From Rodentibacter abscessus (GTDB taxonomy: Bacteria; Pseudomonadota; Gammaproteobacteria; Enterobacterales; Pasteurellaceae), in NCBI RefSeq assembly GCF_047160095.1, contig NZ_AP038786.1, positions 1 through 32,523 of the forward strand: DNA of 32,523 nt, given 5' to 3'. The notes beneath the pieces are model-generated. The model was not told the DNA's origin and ran no database searches. It saw only the letters and a list, made by a program, of their open reading frames with translations. Below are positions 13,525 to 22,363 of this stretch, piece after piece. Every line of letters starts with the position of its first letter. Within the stretch, counting starts at the first letter, position 1. Both the position numbers and the translations under genes were made by a program.

Positions 13525-14217
13525 ATGAAAAAGCTATTTAAACCTACTTTAATTGCATTATCCCTTGCGTTTACTGCTCCAAATATCGCTTTAGCAGGCG
13601 GTATCCCAACCGTAGATGCAGCAGGAATAGCAACTACCATTTCAGAAAATCTGAAAACACTTGAACAACTTAAATCACAATTAGATGCAATCAACCAGCA
13701 AATCGATCAAGCAAGACAATTTGCAAACGATACTAAAAATCGTTTTGAGGGAAATTGGAATTTAGGCGATTTAATCAGTAATGATGATTTTCTTCGCTCT
13801 CTGCCTAAAGAAGCAAAAGATGTTCTAATCGGCAATTCAAATTCATTTAACCTTGATAATTTACGTCGTAAATATGGTTTATCTAGTGATAACGCTCAAA
13901 CGCAAAAATCTTATGACGCTTTAATGAAATATGCAGAACGTACAAAAACAGTTTATGACAATACATTGAAGCGTATTAAAAACTTAGATCAAATCAAAAA
14001 GTTAGCTAACGCAGCCGACACACCAGCTAAAAAGGCTGATGTGGCGAATAAATTAGCTCTTGAGCAGCTTAATTTTACACAAGAGCAACAGGCTTTAAAA
14101 CAAATGGAAGACGCAATTAAAAGTCAAGAAGTCATTCAAGCTAATAAAGTAAAAATGGATTTTTCAGCAGAATTTGAAAAAGCTAGAGCAGAATTTAAAA
14201 AACGTAATTCTCAATAA
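13525..14217 (+). CDS. virB5: VirB5 minor pilus component
   Basis: 230 aa. The signal peptide is about 24 residues (FKPTLIALSLAFTAPNIALA). The rest is a helical, coiled-coil-prone periplasmic protein (ISENLKTLEQLKSQLDAIN), matching the VirB5/TrbJ pattern. VirB5 sits at the pilus tip and assists contact with recipients. It lies between virB4 and virB6, the standard order. Confidence 0.85.
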   Translation: MKKLFKPTLIALSLAFTAPNIALAGGIPTVDAAGIATTISENLKTLEQLKSQLDAINQQIDQARQFANDTKNRFEGNWNLGDLISNDDFLRSLPKEAKDVLIGNSNSFNLDNLRRKYGLSSDNAQTQKSYDALMKYAERTKTVYDNTLKRIKNLDQIKKLANAADTPAKKADVANKLALEQLNFTQEQQALKQMEDAIKSQEVIQANKVKMDFSAEFEKARAEFKKRNSQ

Positions 14218-14229
14218 TAGGAGTTAATT

Positions 14230-15222
14230 ATGTCAGACAGTTTCATCGCTAACATTTATAAAGAGGTAGTCAAAACCTTTGTAGAAAATGTTGATAAATA
14301 TGCTGGGAGTATTGCTAATCAGGCAAAACCAGTAATTATGGCTTCATTTCTCTTATATATGCTCTATGTCGTTTATCGTATGTATTCCAAAAAGGACGCT
14401 CTTTGGGAAGAGTTTACGAATAAAATAATTTTATTCGCAATCATTGGGGCATTCGCAGCAACTGGTGAGCATTACTCAAATGTAATTACTTTTGTTTTAA
14501 ATGCTGGTGATGAAATTGCAGGAAAATTATCAAGCAGTCCGTCGGGGTCTATTTCTTCTGTTGATACTGTCTATAACGCCTTTCAACAAGGGATCGATGT
14601 ATTAAAAAAGAAAACTGCTGATACATCTTGGTGGTCTAGCTTTTCAGGAGAAAATATCGAAGCAATGATCGCTATGGCTTTTTTGTATATAGCTCAATTT
14701 ATGTTTTCTGTAATCATCGCTATTAACCTACTAATAGCAAAAGTGATGGTAGTTTTATTACTTTCTGTCGGCATAATTTTTATTTCTTTTGTTGTATTCC
14801 CAGCAACAAGAAATATGTTCTTTTCATTTCTTGGACTATGTTTTAACTACATATTTTTAAATGTTCTTTATTCGGTATCTGCCAAATTAGCAAGTGATTA
14901 CATTATTAAAACAGTATCACCGACTGGTAATGCTATGGAAATAGCAGCTAACTCTGCACAGGCTCTTATTGCTGTTGCAATTATTGTACTTGCAATAAAT
15001 CAAATTCCTACTCTTGTTTCATCATTAACTGGAGGCGTAGGTATTAGTGCATTCACTATTAGCTCCCACTCTTTCGGAAAAATGGCGAATCTAGCAAAAC
15101 AGGCTTTATTCGGCAAGAAAGGGGGTAGAAAAGGTTTAGTTAATGGTGCTGCTAGTGGAGCAAAAACAGCTTGGAATGCTTGGAAAAATAGAGGCTCTGG
15201 TAAAGCCTCTTTAGCAAAATAA
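14230..15222 (+). CDS. virB6: VirB6 polytopic membrane protein
   Basis: 330 aa with about five to six hydrophobic segments (for example IMASFLLYMLYVVYRMY, IILFAIIGAFAATG, VIIAINLLIAKVMVVLLLSV and ALIAVAIIVLAINQIP) and a basic Gly/Ala-rich tail. VirB6 forms part of the inner-membrane channel and contacts the transported DNA. The gene follows virB5 after 12 bp with an AGGAG site. Confidence 0.88.
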   Translation: MSDSFIANIYKEVVKTFVENVDKYAGSIANQAKPVIMASFLLYMLYVVYRMYSKKDALWEEFTNKIILFAIIGAFAATGEHYSNVITFVLNAGDEIAGKLSSSPSGSISSVDTVYNAFQQGIDVLKKKTADTSWWSSFSGENIEAMIAMAFLYIAQFMFSVIIAINLLIAKVMVVLLLSVGIIFISFVVFPATRNMFFSFLGLCFNYIFLNVLYSVSAKLASDYIIKTVSPTGNAMEIAANSAQALIAVAIIVLAINQIPTLVSSLTGGVGISAFTISSHSFGKMANLAKQALFGKKGGRKGLVNGAASGAKTAWNAWKNRGSGKASLAK

Positions 15223-15234
15223 CGAGGTATTGAT

Positions 15235-15390
15235 ATGAAAACTCTATTTTTAATTATAACCACATCATTGTTACTTTCGGCTTGTAGTTCACCGCCGCAA
15301 CCGAATGAGCCTAAAGGAAAGTGGTATCAAATCAACAGCTCTCACTACTACGAAGAGAACGCTAACAAAACAATCACAACAAAGCCGTAA
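15235..15390 (+). CDS. virB7: VirB7-like lipoprotein (51 aa)
   Basis: A short frame between virB6 and virB8: lipoprotein signal MKTLFLIITTSLLLSAC with Cys17 as the modified residue, followed by SSPPQPNEPKGKWYQINSSH and a polar end. GAGG stands 8 bases before the ATG. Position, size and lipobox match VirB7, the outer-membrane lipoprotein that stabilises VirB9 in the core complex. Confidence 0.82.
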   Translation: MKTLFLIITTSLLLSACSSPPQPNEPKGKWYQINSSHYYEENANKTITTKP

Positions 15391-15403
15391 ATGAGGTCAA
15401 ATA

Positions 15404-16186
15404 ATGAAAATTTTTAACCGTTCTAAACCAAAATTATTAAATGAGAACGTGCAAGCGTTGGCTGAAGAGCCAACGCCAGCCGAAAGAAAAATCGTAAATG
15501 AACGAGCCAAAGAACACTTTAAACGTAAACAAGAGTTTGAGAAAGATCGTGTTGGTTTTTACAAAACACTTTCAAAAGTTGGTTTTGGTATCGGTGGCGT
15601 AGGGGCATTGATTGGTCTTGCAGGCGTGGTTGCCGTTGCAGGTCTTACTCCATTAAAAACATCGGAGCCGTATGTAATCCGTGTCGATAACAATACAGGC
15701 TTTACCGATATTGTTAAACCTATTTCTGATAGTTCCAAAACCACATACGGCGAGGAGTTAGACAAATATTGGCTCTCGAAGTTCATTATTGAACGAGAAT
15801 CTTATGACTGGCAGCTTGTGCAAAATTCGTATGACGCAGTAGAGCTGATGACAACGCCTCAAGTATTCAATGAATATAAGGCTTATATCACAAGTAAAGT
15901 TTCTCCAGTCAATTTGTTACAACAAAACAAGAAAATTAAAGTTCGTGTACTCTCTGTCGCATTTATTAACGGTGTAGGTCAAGTACGTTTTTCTAAACAA
16001 GTTCTTACAGCAAGCGGCGAACCTGATTCAGTTATTCCAGTTACTTATTGGGTGGCTTCAATTCCGTTTGACTATAAGCACGATATTAAGTTAGAGCAAC
16101 AACGCCTTATTAACCCTTTGGGCTTTCAGGCTTTAAGCTATCGTGCAGATCCTGAAAACTTAATCAACAAAGATGAACAAAAATAG
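15404..16186 (+). CDS. virB8: VirB8 assembly protein
   Basis: 260 aa: a cytosolic basic N-terminus, one membrane segment at about 58-80 (GGVGALIGLAGVVAVAGL), then a periplasmic NTF2-like domain with SKFIIERESYDW, TYWVASIPFDY and the conserved NPLGFQ near the end. It is a bitopic scaffold that links inner- and outer-membrane parts of the channel. Confidence 0.93.
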   Translation: MKIFNRSKPKLLNENVQALAEEPTPAERKIVNERAKEHFKRKQEFEKDRVGFYKTLSKVGFGIGGVGALIGLAGVVAVAGLTPLKTSEPYVIRVDNNTGFTDIVKPISDSSKTTYGEELDKYWLSKFIIERESYDWQLVQNSYDAVELMTTPQVFNEYKAYITSKVSPVNLLQQNKKIKVRVLSVAFINGVGQVRFSKQVLTASGEPDSVIPVTYWVASIPFDYKHDIKLEQQRLINPLGFQALSYRADPENLINKDEQK

Positions 16187-16192
16187 GGGGCA

Positions 16193-16969
16193 ATGATGAA
16201 AAAACTTATTTTTACTGCACTTGCCCTTTGTATAGCAAGCCAATTCGTTCACGCTGAAGCTATTCCTAAAAGCTCTCGCTACGATAACCGAATCCGCAAT
16301 GAGGTTTACAACCCTGATAATGTAACTCGTGTAAACGTGGCCGCAGGGGCGGCTACGTTGATTCAATTTCACTCAAGTGAATTTATTAGTGAAATTGAGG
16401 GAGGTTTAGGTTTTGGAGATTCTGAAGCGTGGTCGGTTAATGTAAAAGGTAACAATATTTGGATTAAACCTACTGCTGATGAACCCGATACAAACCTCGT
16501 TATCGTAACCAATAAACGCACTTACCAATTTAACCTGGTAAGTGTTAAAAATCGAAATTCGGCATATTGGGGTGTTAGATTTTCTTATCCTGATTTGAAA
16601 AAAGAGCCTGTTAGCTCTTGGGCTAAACCTTGTCAAGGTGGCACTTATAACTATCGCTATTTTGTTCAAGGCGAAGATAAAGATAAAAAAATCTTTCCAA
16701 TCGAAACGTGGGATAACGGTACATTTACTTGCTTTAAATTCCCTAATGGAAGTGATCTCCCTGTTATTTTCAAAAAATTGCCTGACGGAAAAGAGGGCTT
16801 AGTCAATTCACACATTGAAAACGATTATGTTGTAGTTCACGAAATCAATAGCGAATATCGAGTGCGTTTAGGCGATTTGGTTGTCGGCGTTAAAACAGAC
16901 AAATTAAAAGCCCTGAAAACGTTAAACGGTACAACCAATGGCAAAACAAGAGAGGTGATCGATGAGTAA
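16193..16969 (+). CDS. virB9: VirB9 core complex protein
   Basis: 258 aa (257 from the second ATG). The signal peptide ends near VHA. Beta-rich sequence follows, with TLIQFHSSEFISEI, DTNLVIVTNKRTYQFNL and a C-terminal VirB7-binding lobe (WDNGTFTCFKFPNGSDLPVI). The single Cys in the latter could form the known VirB7-VirB9 link. It overlaps virB10 by 8 bp. Confidence 0.93.
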   Translation: MMKKLIFTALALCIASQFVHAEAIPKSSRYDNRIRNEVYNPDNVTRVNVAAGAATLIQFHSSEFISEIEGGLGFGDSEAWSVNVKGNNIWIKPTADEPDTNLVIVTNKRTYQFNLVSVKNRNSAYWGVRFSYPDLKKEPVSSWAKPCQGGTYNYRYFVQGEDKDKKIFPIETWDNGTFTCFKFPNGSDLPVIFKKLPDGKEGLVNSHIENDYVVVHEINSEYRVRLGDLVVGVKTDKLKALKTLNGTTNGKTREVIDE

Positions 16970-18143
16970 CGAAGAATTAGGCAAAATTGCTGATATTGAT
17001 GATAGTGCGAATCGTAATATCGTTGAAACAGGTATACAACGCAAAAAAGGAAATAAAATCCTTAACCTTGTTCTTGCTTCTTTGGCTGGTTTAGTTGTTT
17101 TCGGATTGGCTGGTTATTACATTTTAAGTCCTGATAATAGCGATCCAGCATTAGAGGGAATTGAAGTAAAAAAAGATGAAGCCTTACTCAATCCAGCCGA
17201 TAGCAGTAATTCTCTTGCAGCACAAATGGAAGCTATTAAACGCCAACAAGCCGAAGAAGAGCGTTTACGCCGTGAGGCAGAGGAAGCAGAACGCCTGCGT
17301 AAACTCAAAGAACAACAGGAACAAGCTCAAGCGGAACAAGAACAAGCTGAAATTGCTGCTCGTGTAAATAATGCCCCAGTCGTTACAGGATCACAAGAAT
17401 CTTATCAAGAGCCTGTTGATACACCTCAACAACGCCGATTAAGAGGTTCTGTCTTAGTTCAGCTTGACGGTAATCGTGGAGACAATGCTCAAGGCGGAGA
17501 AAGTGATCCTGAAGGTATTGATAGTAAATTAAGGGGCGATGTTTACAGCAAAGGGTCGGCAAGGCTCGTGCGTAACCGTAATTTATTGTTAATTCACGGC
17601 ACGCAAATTCCTTGTGTTTTACAAACTCGCTTAGTTACCGATCACCCTAGCATTCTAATCTGTCAAGTAACCAAAGACATTTATTCCGCCGACGGTTCGA
17701 CACTCCTAGTCGAAAGAGGCAGTAAAGTATTTGGCGAACAGAAAAAAGCAATTATCACAGGGCAAGCAATGGCTTTTGTAAATTGGTCTGATATTGATAC
17801 GCCTTATGGCGTGCGTGTTCGCATTGATAGTTTAGGCACTGATAGCTTAGGGGCTAGTGGTGTGAACGTATGGGTTGATGAAAAATGGGGTAAACGTTTC
17901 GGCGGTGCAATTTTACTCTCATTTATTCAAGACGCTCTAAAATCAGGCTCTCAAGCCGCCGCACGCCGCTCAAGCGGTACGATTGTTTACGATAGCAGCG
18001 AAGCCAATACTGGCAGAATGGCTGAAATTGCCCTTGAAAATAGCATTAGTATTCAACCTACTGGCTATGCAAATCAAGGGCAACAAATCAATATCTTAGT
18101 TGCTCGTGATATTGATTTTTCTGATATTTACAAAGTGAAATAG
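16962..18143 (+). CDS. virB10: VirB10 core complex protein
   Basis: 393 aa: a cytosolic N-terminus, a membrane segment at about 31-53 (ILNLVLASLAGLVVFGLAGYYI), a long charged Glu/Gln/Arg coiled-coil linker (about 85-135) in place of the usual proline-rich stretch, and the C-terminal beta-barrel domain of the TrbI/VirB10 family (SARLVRNRNLLLIHGTQIPC, then RGSKVFGEQK, then WSDIDTPYGVRV). It spans the envelope and senses energy from the ATPases. The linker composition is unusual but within family variation. Confidence 0.93.
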   Translation: MSNEELGKIADIDDSANRNIVETGIQRKKGNKILNLVLASLAGLVVFGLAGYYILSPDNSDPALEGIEVKKDEALLNPADSSNSLAAQMEAIKRQQAEEERLRREAEEAERLRKLKEQQEQAQAEQEQAEIAARVNNAPVVTGSQESYQEPVDTPQQRRLRGSVLVQLDGNRGDNAQGGESDPEGIDSKLRGDVYSKGSARLVRNRNLLLIHGTQIPCVLQTRLVTDHPSILICQVTKDIYSADGSTLLVERGSKVFGEQKKAIITGQAMAFVNWSDIDTPYGVRVRIDSLGTDSLGASGVNVWVDEKWGKRFGGAILLSFIQDALKSGSQAAARRSSGTIVYDSSEANTGRMAEIALENSISIQPTGYANQGQQINILVARDIDFSDIYKVK

Positions 18144-18157
18144 GAAAATTTAGCACT

Positions 18158-19216
18158 ATGAATCTTGAAAATGAAGAATTAGATGCAGGGCGTATTGATA
18201 ATTCAGCCGTTGCAAGAGCAATGCTTAAAAAAACAGGTATTCAAGCGATCTTAGATCGTGAAGATATTACTGAAGTCGCCGTAAATCAAGGAAATCGTAT
18301 TTTCTTTGAGGGCAAGAATGGCTGGGAATATGTAGAAGCTCCTGAATGTAACTATCACAACCTCAAGGCGTTAGCTAACGCCTTGAGCGTGTTCAGCGGC
18401 TTAAAACTCCCATTTGGCGATCAAAACCCGATTATTTCAGTTGTACTTCCTGACGGAGAACGTGGGCAGATTCTAACCCACCCAGCGACCGAATCAGGCA
18501 CAATTCCGATCACTTTGCGTAAACCCTCAAAAACTCGTTTTACTGTTGATGATTACCAAAATTCAGGGCGTTTTAGCAAAATTCAGATTGCTGAAGCCTA
18601 TCAAAAAGGCACGATTCCGCTATATATGCAAGATATGAAAAAATGCCAAAAAGAGGGCAATTATGCTGAATTTTTTAGAATCGCCGCAGCTCACAATATG
18701 AATACGATTGCCGTAGGCGGCACAGGTTCAGGTAAAACCACGTTTGCAAAAGCCTATGCAGACTTAGTACCGTTCGATCATCGCATTATTACAATCGAAG
18801 ACGTTCACGAATTAAGTCTACCGTATCATTGGAATCATCTACACCTATTTTTTGATACTGAATATCAAAAATCAGGAGGGATTAGCCCAAAAGAACTTAT
18901 TAAGTCAGCAATGCGTATGAAGCCTGATCATATTTTCTTAACAGAATTACGGGGCGATGAAACTTGGAATTATTTTGAGGCATTAAACACAGGACACAAT
19001 GGCAGTATTACCTCTACGCACGCTAATGATTGTAGAGCAACAATTCCTCGTTTAACAGGGCTTGTAATGCAATCTGAAATCGGCAAAGTGTTAGGTGAGC
19101 AATATATTCAAAAAACATTGAGTAGTGCTTTAGACGTGATTTGTTACTTCAAGCATACCTATATGACTGAAATCTTATTCGAGCCTGAAAAGAAACTCGA
19201 AGCAATGTATGAATAA
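18158..19216 (+). CDS. virB11: VirB11 hexameric ATPase
   Basis: 352 aa. Walker A GGTGSGKTT is at about 187-195, the Asp/Glu box is ITIEDVHEL, Walker B is in DHIFLTELRGDE, and GHNGSITSTHANDC is the His box. It is a cytosolic hexamer that drives pilus assembly and substrate translocation with VirB4 and VirD4. Confidence 0.95.
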   Translation: MNLENEELDAGRIDNSAVARAMLKKTGIQAILDREDITEVAVNQGNRIFFEGKNGWEYVEAPECNYHNLKALANALSVFSGLKLPFGDQNPIISVVLPDGERGQILTHPATESGTIPITLRKPSKTRFTVDDYQNSGRFSKIQIAEAYQKGTIPLYMQDMKKCQKEGNYAEFFRIAAAHNMNTIAVGGTGSGKTTFAKAYADLVPFDHRIITIEDVHELSLPYHWNHLHLFFDTEYQKSGGISPKELIKSAMRMKPDHIFLTELRGDETWNYFEALNTGHNGSITSTHANDCRATIPRLTGLVMQSEIGKVLGEQYIQKTLSSALDVICYFKHTYMTEILFEPEKKLEAMYE

Positions 19217-19225
19217 GGGGGCATA

Positions 19226-21058
19226 ATGAATCAAGCACTCGATAAAAAGAAAATCATTGTGTTAGTAGTGATTTGTTTAATCACTACGCTTGGAGCTGGA
19301 ATTTATGGCAGCTTAACTGCTGGAGAAATGGCGTTAAGCTGGCTGAATTTAACAAATTATGAAGTAAAAATCACAACGATTTTTGACTTGATAAAATCAA
19401 TCAATGAAAGCACACCTAAAGCAACTAAAGGCTATATTTTAGGAGCCGCAGGGATAGGGCTTGTAATCACGTTAATTCCTTTAATTCTGTTTATTGCCGT
19501 ATTTTTCGGCTTAAAACAAAAAGAGGAAATTTACGGTTCAGCTTCTTTTGCTAAAGATTTTGATATTCGCAAAGCTGGCTTACTTCCTACACCAAAACAA
19601 CGTAAAGGACTTAAATATCCGTCTATTTTGATTGGTAAATATAAAGACAAATTTTTGCACTTTGCAGGGCAACAATTTTTATATTTAGCAGCACCAACTC
19701 GAAGCGGTAAAGGGGTCGGTATCGTAATTCCTAACCTACTCAATTATGCTGATAGCGTAGTTTGCGTAGATATTAAATTCGAGAATTTTTTATTTACCGC
19801 TGGCTTCCGTGAGAAATGCGGTCAAAACGTGTTTTTATTCTCGCCAGACGGATTCGCCGAATCCGAAGAAATGCGTAAAAACGGTGAAATCAAATCACAC
19901 CACTATAATCCTTTGCACTATATCCGCCGTGATATGAAATATCGAGACGGCGACGTACAAAAAATTGTTGATATTTTATTCCCACCGAATGAGGGCGATA
20001 TTTGGAAAGGATTAGCAGGCAACCTTGCAAAAGGCTTAATCTGCTATTTACTCGATACAGAAAAAAATCAACTCGAAGAGAATAAATGGAATAACAATAT
20101 CAAAGTGATTAAACCAACTATTCCGTTAATGATGAAATTAGGTACGGATAAAGGCGGTTATAGTAGCTTTATTGAACGAGCATTAAAAGAACACGAGGAC
20201 GAAGAAAATCCATTATCAGAAGCAACAAGAGCAGCATTTAACGAGTTCTTAGAAATGCACGATAAAGGGCGTTCATCTGTTTTAATGACGTTCAATTCAG
20301 AAATGAAAGTGTATACGAATCCTACTTGTGCGGCAGCACTAAGCGACAATGATTTTGACTTTGAAAATCTACGTCGTGAACGTATGTCTATTTACGTTGG
20401 TTTAAGTCCTGATGGCTTAGTAACCTATTCACGTCTAATTAACTTATTCTTTTCACAGTTAATTATGGTAAACACAAGAACACTTCCAGAATACGATTCT
20501 AGCTTGAAATATCAAGTGCTTTTGGTACTTGATGAATTTCCAGCTCTAGGAGCGGTAAATATCCTTGCTGACGCTATCGGCTTCACGGCTGGCTATAACG
20601 TGCGTTATCTAATTATTGTGCAAGATCACGCCCAATTATGCAGCCCAAAACTCTACGGCAAAGAGAGAGCAGATAACTTACGCAAGAACTGTATGATTCG
20701 CCTTGTTTATCCGCCGAAAGAAGTAGATGCAACAACAAACGAAATCAGCGAAACACTCGGCTATAAAACTGTTACCACCAAAGATACGAGTTTTTCGTAT
20801 TCAGGGGGTAAACGTACTCGTAGCGTAAACACGAAACGAGAACGTAGAGCGTTAATGCTACCTCAGGAAATTGTTGATTTAGGCACAATCAACTATAAAA
20901 ACACTACGGTAGCATTAAAAGAGATCGTGATTATGGAAAAAGTAAAACCATTTATTGCCGACAAAATCATTTATTTTGACGAGCCAGTGTTCCAACAACG
21001 CAAAGACTACTCGATTAAACATATTCCAAAAATTCCACTACTTTTCAATGACAAATAG
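19226..21058 (+). CDS. virD4: VirD4 coupling protein
   Basis: 610 aa. It has two N-terminal membrane segments (about 10-30 and 75-97), then Walker A PTRSGKG near 157 with GVGIVIPNLL, and Walker B VLLVLDEFPALG near 430-441. It is the receptor that selects substrates (the relaxase-DNA complex and possibly the Fic toxin) and feeds them to the channel. The gene follows virB11 after 9 bp, completing the secretion set. Confidence 0.95.
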   Translation: MNQALDKKKIIVLVVICLITTLGAGIYGSLTAGEMALSWLNLTNYEVKITTIFDLIKSINESTPKATKGYILGAAGIGLVITLIPLILFIAVFFGLKQKEEIYGSASFAKDFDIRKAGLLPTPKQRKGLKYPSILIGKYKDKFLHFAGQQFLYLAAPTRSGKGVGIVIPNLLNYADSVVCVDIKFENFLFTAGFREKCGQNVFLFSPDGFAESEEMRKNGEIKSHHYNPLHYIRRDMKYRDGDVQKIVDILFPPNEGDIWKGLAGNLAKGLICYLLDTEKNQLEENKWNNNIKVIKPTIPLMMKLGTDKGGYSSFIERALKEHEDEENPLSEATRAAFNEFLEMHDKGRSSVLMTFNSEMKVYTNPTCAAALSDNDFDFENLRRERMSIYVGLSPDGLVTYSRLINLFFSQLIMVNTRTLPEYDSSLKYQVLLVLDEFPALGAVNILADAIGFTAGYNVRYLIIVQDHAQLCSPKLYGKERADNLRKNCMIRLVYPPKEVDATTNEISETLGYKTVTTKDTSFSYSGGKRTRSVNTKRERRALMLPQEIVDLGTINYKNTTVALKEIVIMEKVKPFIADKIIYFDEPVFQQRKDYSIKHIPKIPLLFNDK

Positions 21059-21068
21059 AGGTAAGACT

Positions 21069-21725
21069 ATGAACATTAAAAAACTTGCAGTATTAGGTAC
21101 ATTAGCAACTACGTTCTCTTTTCAGGCTGTTGCTGAAACCGCTTCATCCCCCCAAATTGAAATGCTAACAGGCGATACAAGAACGGCTTGCGAAGTGATT
21201 TTATGCTTATCATCAGCACAAGGAAGAGGTATTGCCGAATGTAAAGCTCCATTGCGTAAGTATTTCAGTATTAGAGCAAAGAAATGGCATAAAACCCTAG
21301 CAAAACGTAGAGCATTTTTAGATTTATGCCCAGCGGCAAATGAAAATGCCAAAATGTCCGCATTAACAACAGCCATACAACATCAAGAATACGCTTGCGA
21401 CGCAGGCACACTTAATAGCAGAACAGAAACACGCAGAAATTGGGTGCGTCGTTCTAGTGAAGACGGCGGTAGCTTTTCACGTCGTTTAGTTCGCACACAG
21501 GCTTATATTCCTGATTTTTGTAAAGCGTTGTACGACCACGAATTTACGGAGTACAAGCAAATTCAAAAACCTAAATATGTTTGCGACGCTAATAAGTGGT
21601 ACTTACAAGCAGATTGGAATCGAGGCTTTGAACGAGTTGAAGTATCTCGCAAGTGGAATCATCGAGAAGATCGCTATGACATTCAATATAAAGACGTTCC
21701 AATTAAAAAAGACTGTTGGGAATAG
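21069..21725 (+). CDS. trbM: TrbM-like periplasmic conjugation protein
   Basis: 218 aa from ATG 21069, which has an AGAGGTAAG site and gives a proper signal peptide (KKLAVLGTLATTFSFQAVA); the longer in-frame opening at 20955 lies inside virD4. TGDTRTACEVILCLSSAQG, then ECKAPLRKYFSI, then RRAFLDLCPA is the TrbM pattern known from IncP plasmids. Paired cysteines suggest disulfides in the periplasm. TrbM's exact role is unknown. Confidence 0.85.
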   Translation: MNIKKLAVLGTLATTFSFQAVAETASSPQIEMLTGDTRTACEVILCLSSAQGRGIAECKAPLRKYFSIRAKKWHKTLAKRRAFLDLCPAANENAKMSALTTAIQHQEYACDAGTLNSRTETRRNWVRRSSEDGGSFSRRLVRTQAYIPDFCKALYDHEFTEYKQIQKPKYVCDANKWYLQADWNRGFERVEVSRKWNHREDRYDIQYKDVPIKKDCWE

Positions 21726-21734
21726 GAGGAAGCA

Positions 21735-21902
21735 ATGACAATGGCAACAGAACTCGCAACAACTAATAATCTACTTTTAATCATTATTGCCCTTTTAGTT
21801 GGGATTGGCTTTTTACTAATTAAACAGCAATCAAAAAATAAAAGGGCGTCAATTGTTTACAAACCACAAACGGAGATAAAAGAAAATGGCGTACTCAAAT
21901 AA
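21735..21902 (+). CDS. Small single-pass membrane protein (55 aa)
   Basis: It has a strong AGGAGGA site 4 bases before ATG 21735. One membrane segment (LLLIIIALLVGIGFLLI, about 13-29) is followed by a short basic tail. The 3' end overlaps ssb by 17 bp, so it belongs to the same transcript. No family is recognised. Position at the end of the tra operon suggests a conjugation accessory. Confidence 0.6.
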   Translation: MTMATELATTNNLLLIIIALLVGIGFLLIKQQSKNKRASIVYKPQTEIKENGVLK

Positions 21903-22311
21903 TCTTGTAATTTTACTAGGTAATGTTGGCAATGATCCTGAAATTGCCGAATTTTCAGACGGAAATTTACAAGCCTCTCTCTCGCTTGCAACCACTCTAA
22001 GCTATAAACCAAAAGATAGTGAAGAATGGAAAGAAAGCGTTGATTGGCACAACATAAGAGCTTACGGTTCAGCAGCAAAAACCATTGCAAATTATGTACG
22101 CAAAGGGCATAAAATTGAAGTTGTCGGTGTATTGAAAAATAACAACTACGAAAAAGACGGCGTAAAACACTACGGCTATTACGTTAAGGTTGAGAAACTG
22201 ATTTTACTTGAAGAACTTAAAGGCAAATTTGAAGCCCTTGAGATCAAAAAAATTCAGGGAAATCAAGCAGAGCAATCCGCACAATCATTAGACGGCGATA
22301 TACCTTTTTAA
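21886..22311 (+). CDS. ssb: Single-stranded DNA-binding protein
   Basis: 141 aa. The OB-fold core has NLVILLGNVGNDPEI, WHNIRAYGSAAKTIANYVRKG and KDGVKHYGYYVKVEKL, and the acidic tail ends in DGDIPF, the binding tip for partner proteins. It is shorter than the chromosomal version (about 170 aa), with a short linker. Plasmid SSB protects incoming single-stranded DNA. Here it ends the virB-virD4-trbM transcript instead of lying near oriT as on F. Confidence 0.93.
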   Translation: MAYSNNLVILLGNVGNDPEIAEFSDGNLQASLSLATTLSYKPKDSEEWKESVDWHNIRAYGSAAKTIANYVRKGHKIEVVGVLKNNNYEKDGVKHYGYYVKVEKLILLEELKGKFEALEIKKIQGNQAEQSAQSLDGDIPF

Positions 22312-22316
22312 CCATT

Positions 22317-22345
22317 AAAAAGCCCGTAAATCGGGCTTTTTTTCT
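22317..22345 (+). terminator. Terminator at the end of the tra operon
   Basis: AAAAAGCCCG-TAAAT-CGGGCTTTTT followed by TT, six bases after the ssb stop codon. Confidence 0.88.
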
Positions 22346-22363
22346 AATTAGAGGATTTTATTT

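Noticed and set aside
20955..21068. Longer start of the TrbM-like gene inside virD4
   Set aside because: It would hide the signal peptide. The ATG at 21069 has a ribosome site and begins with the signal peptide.
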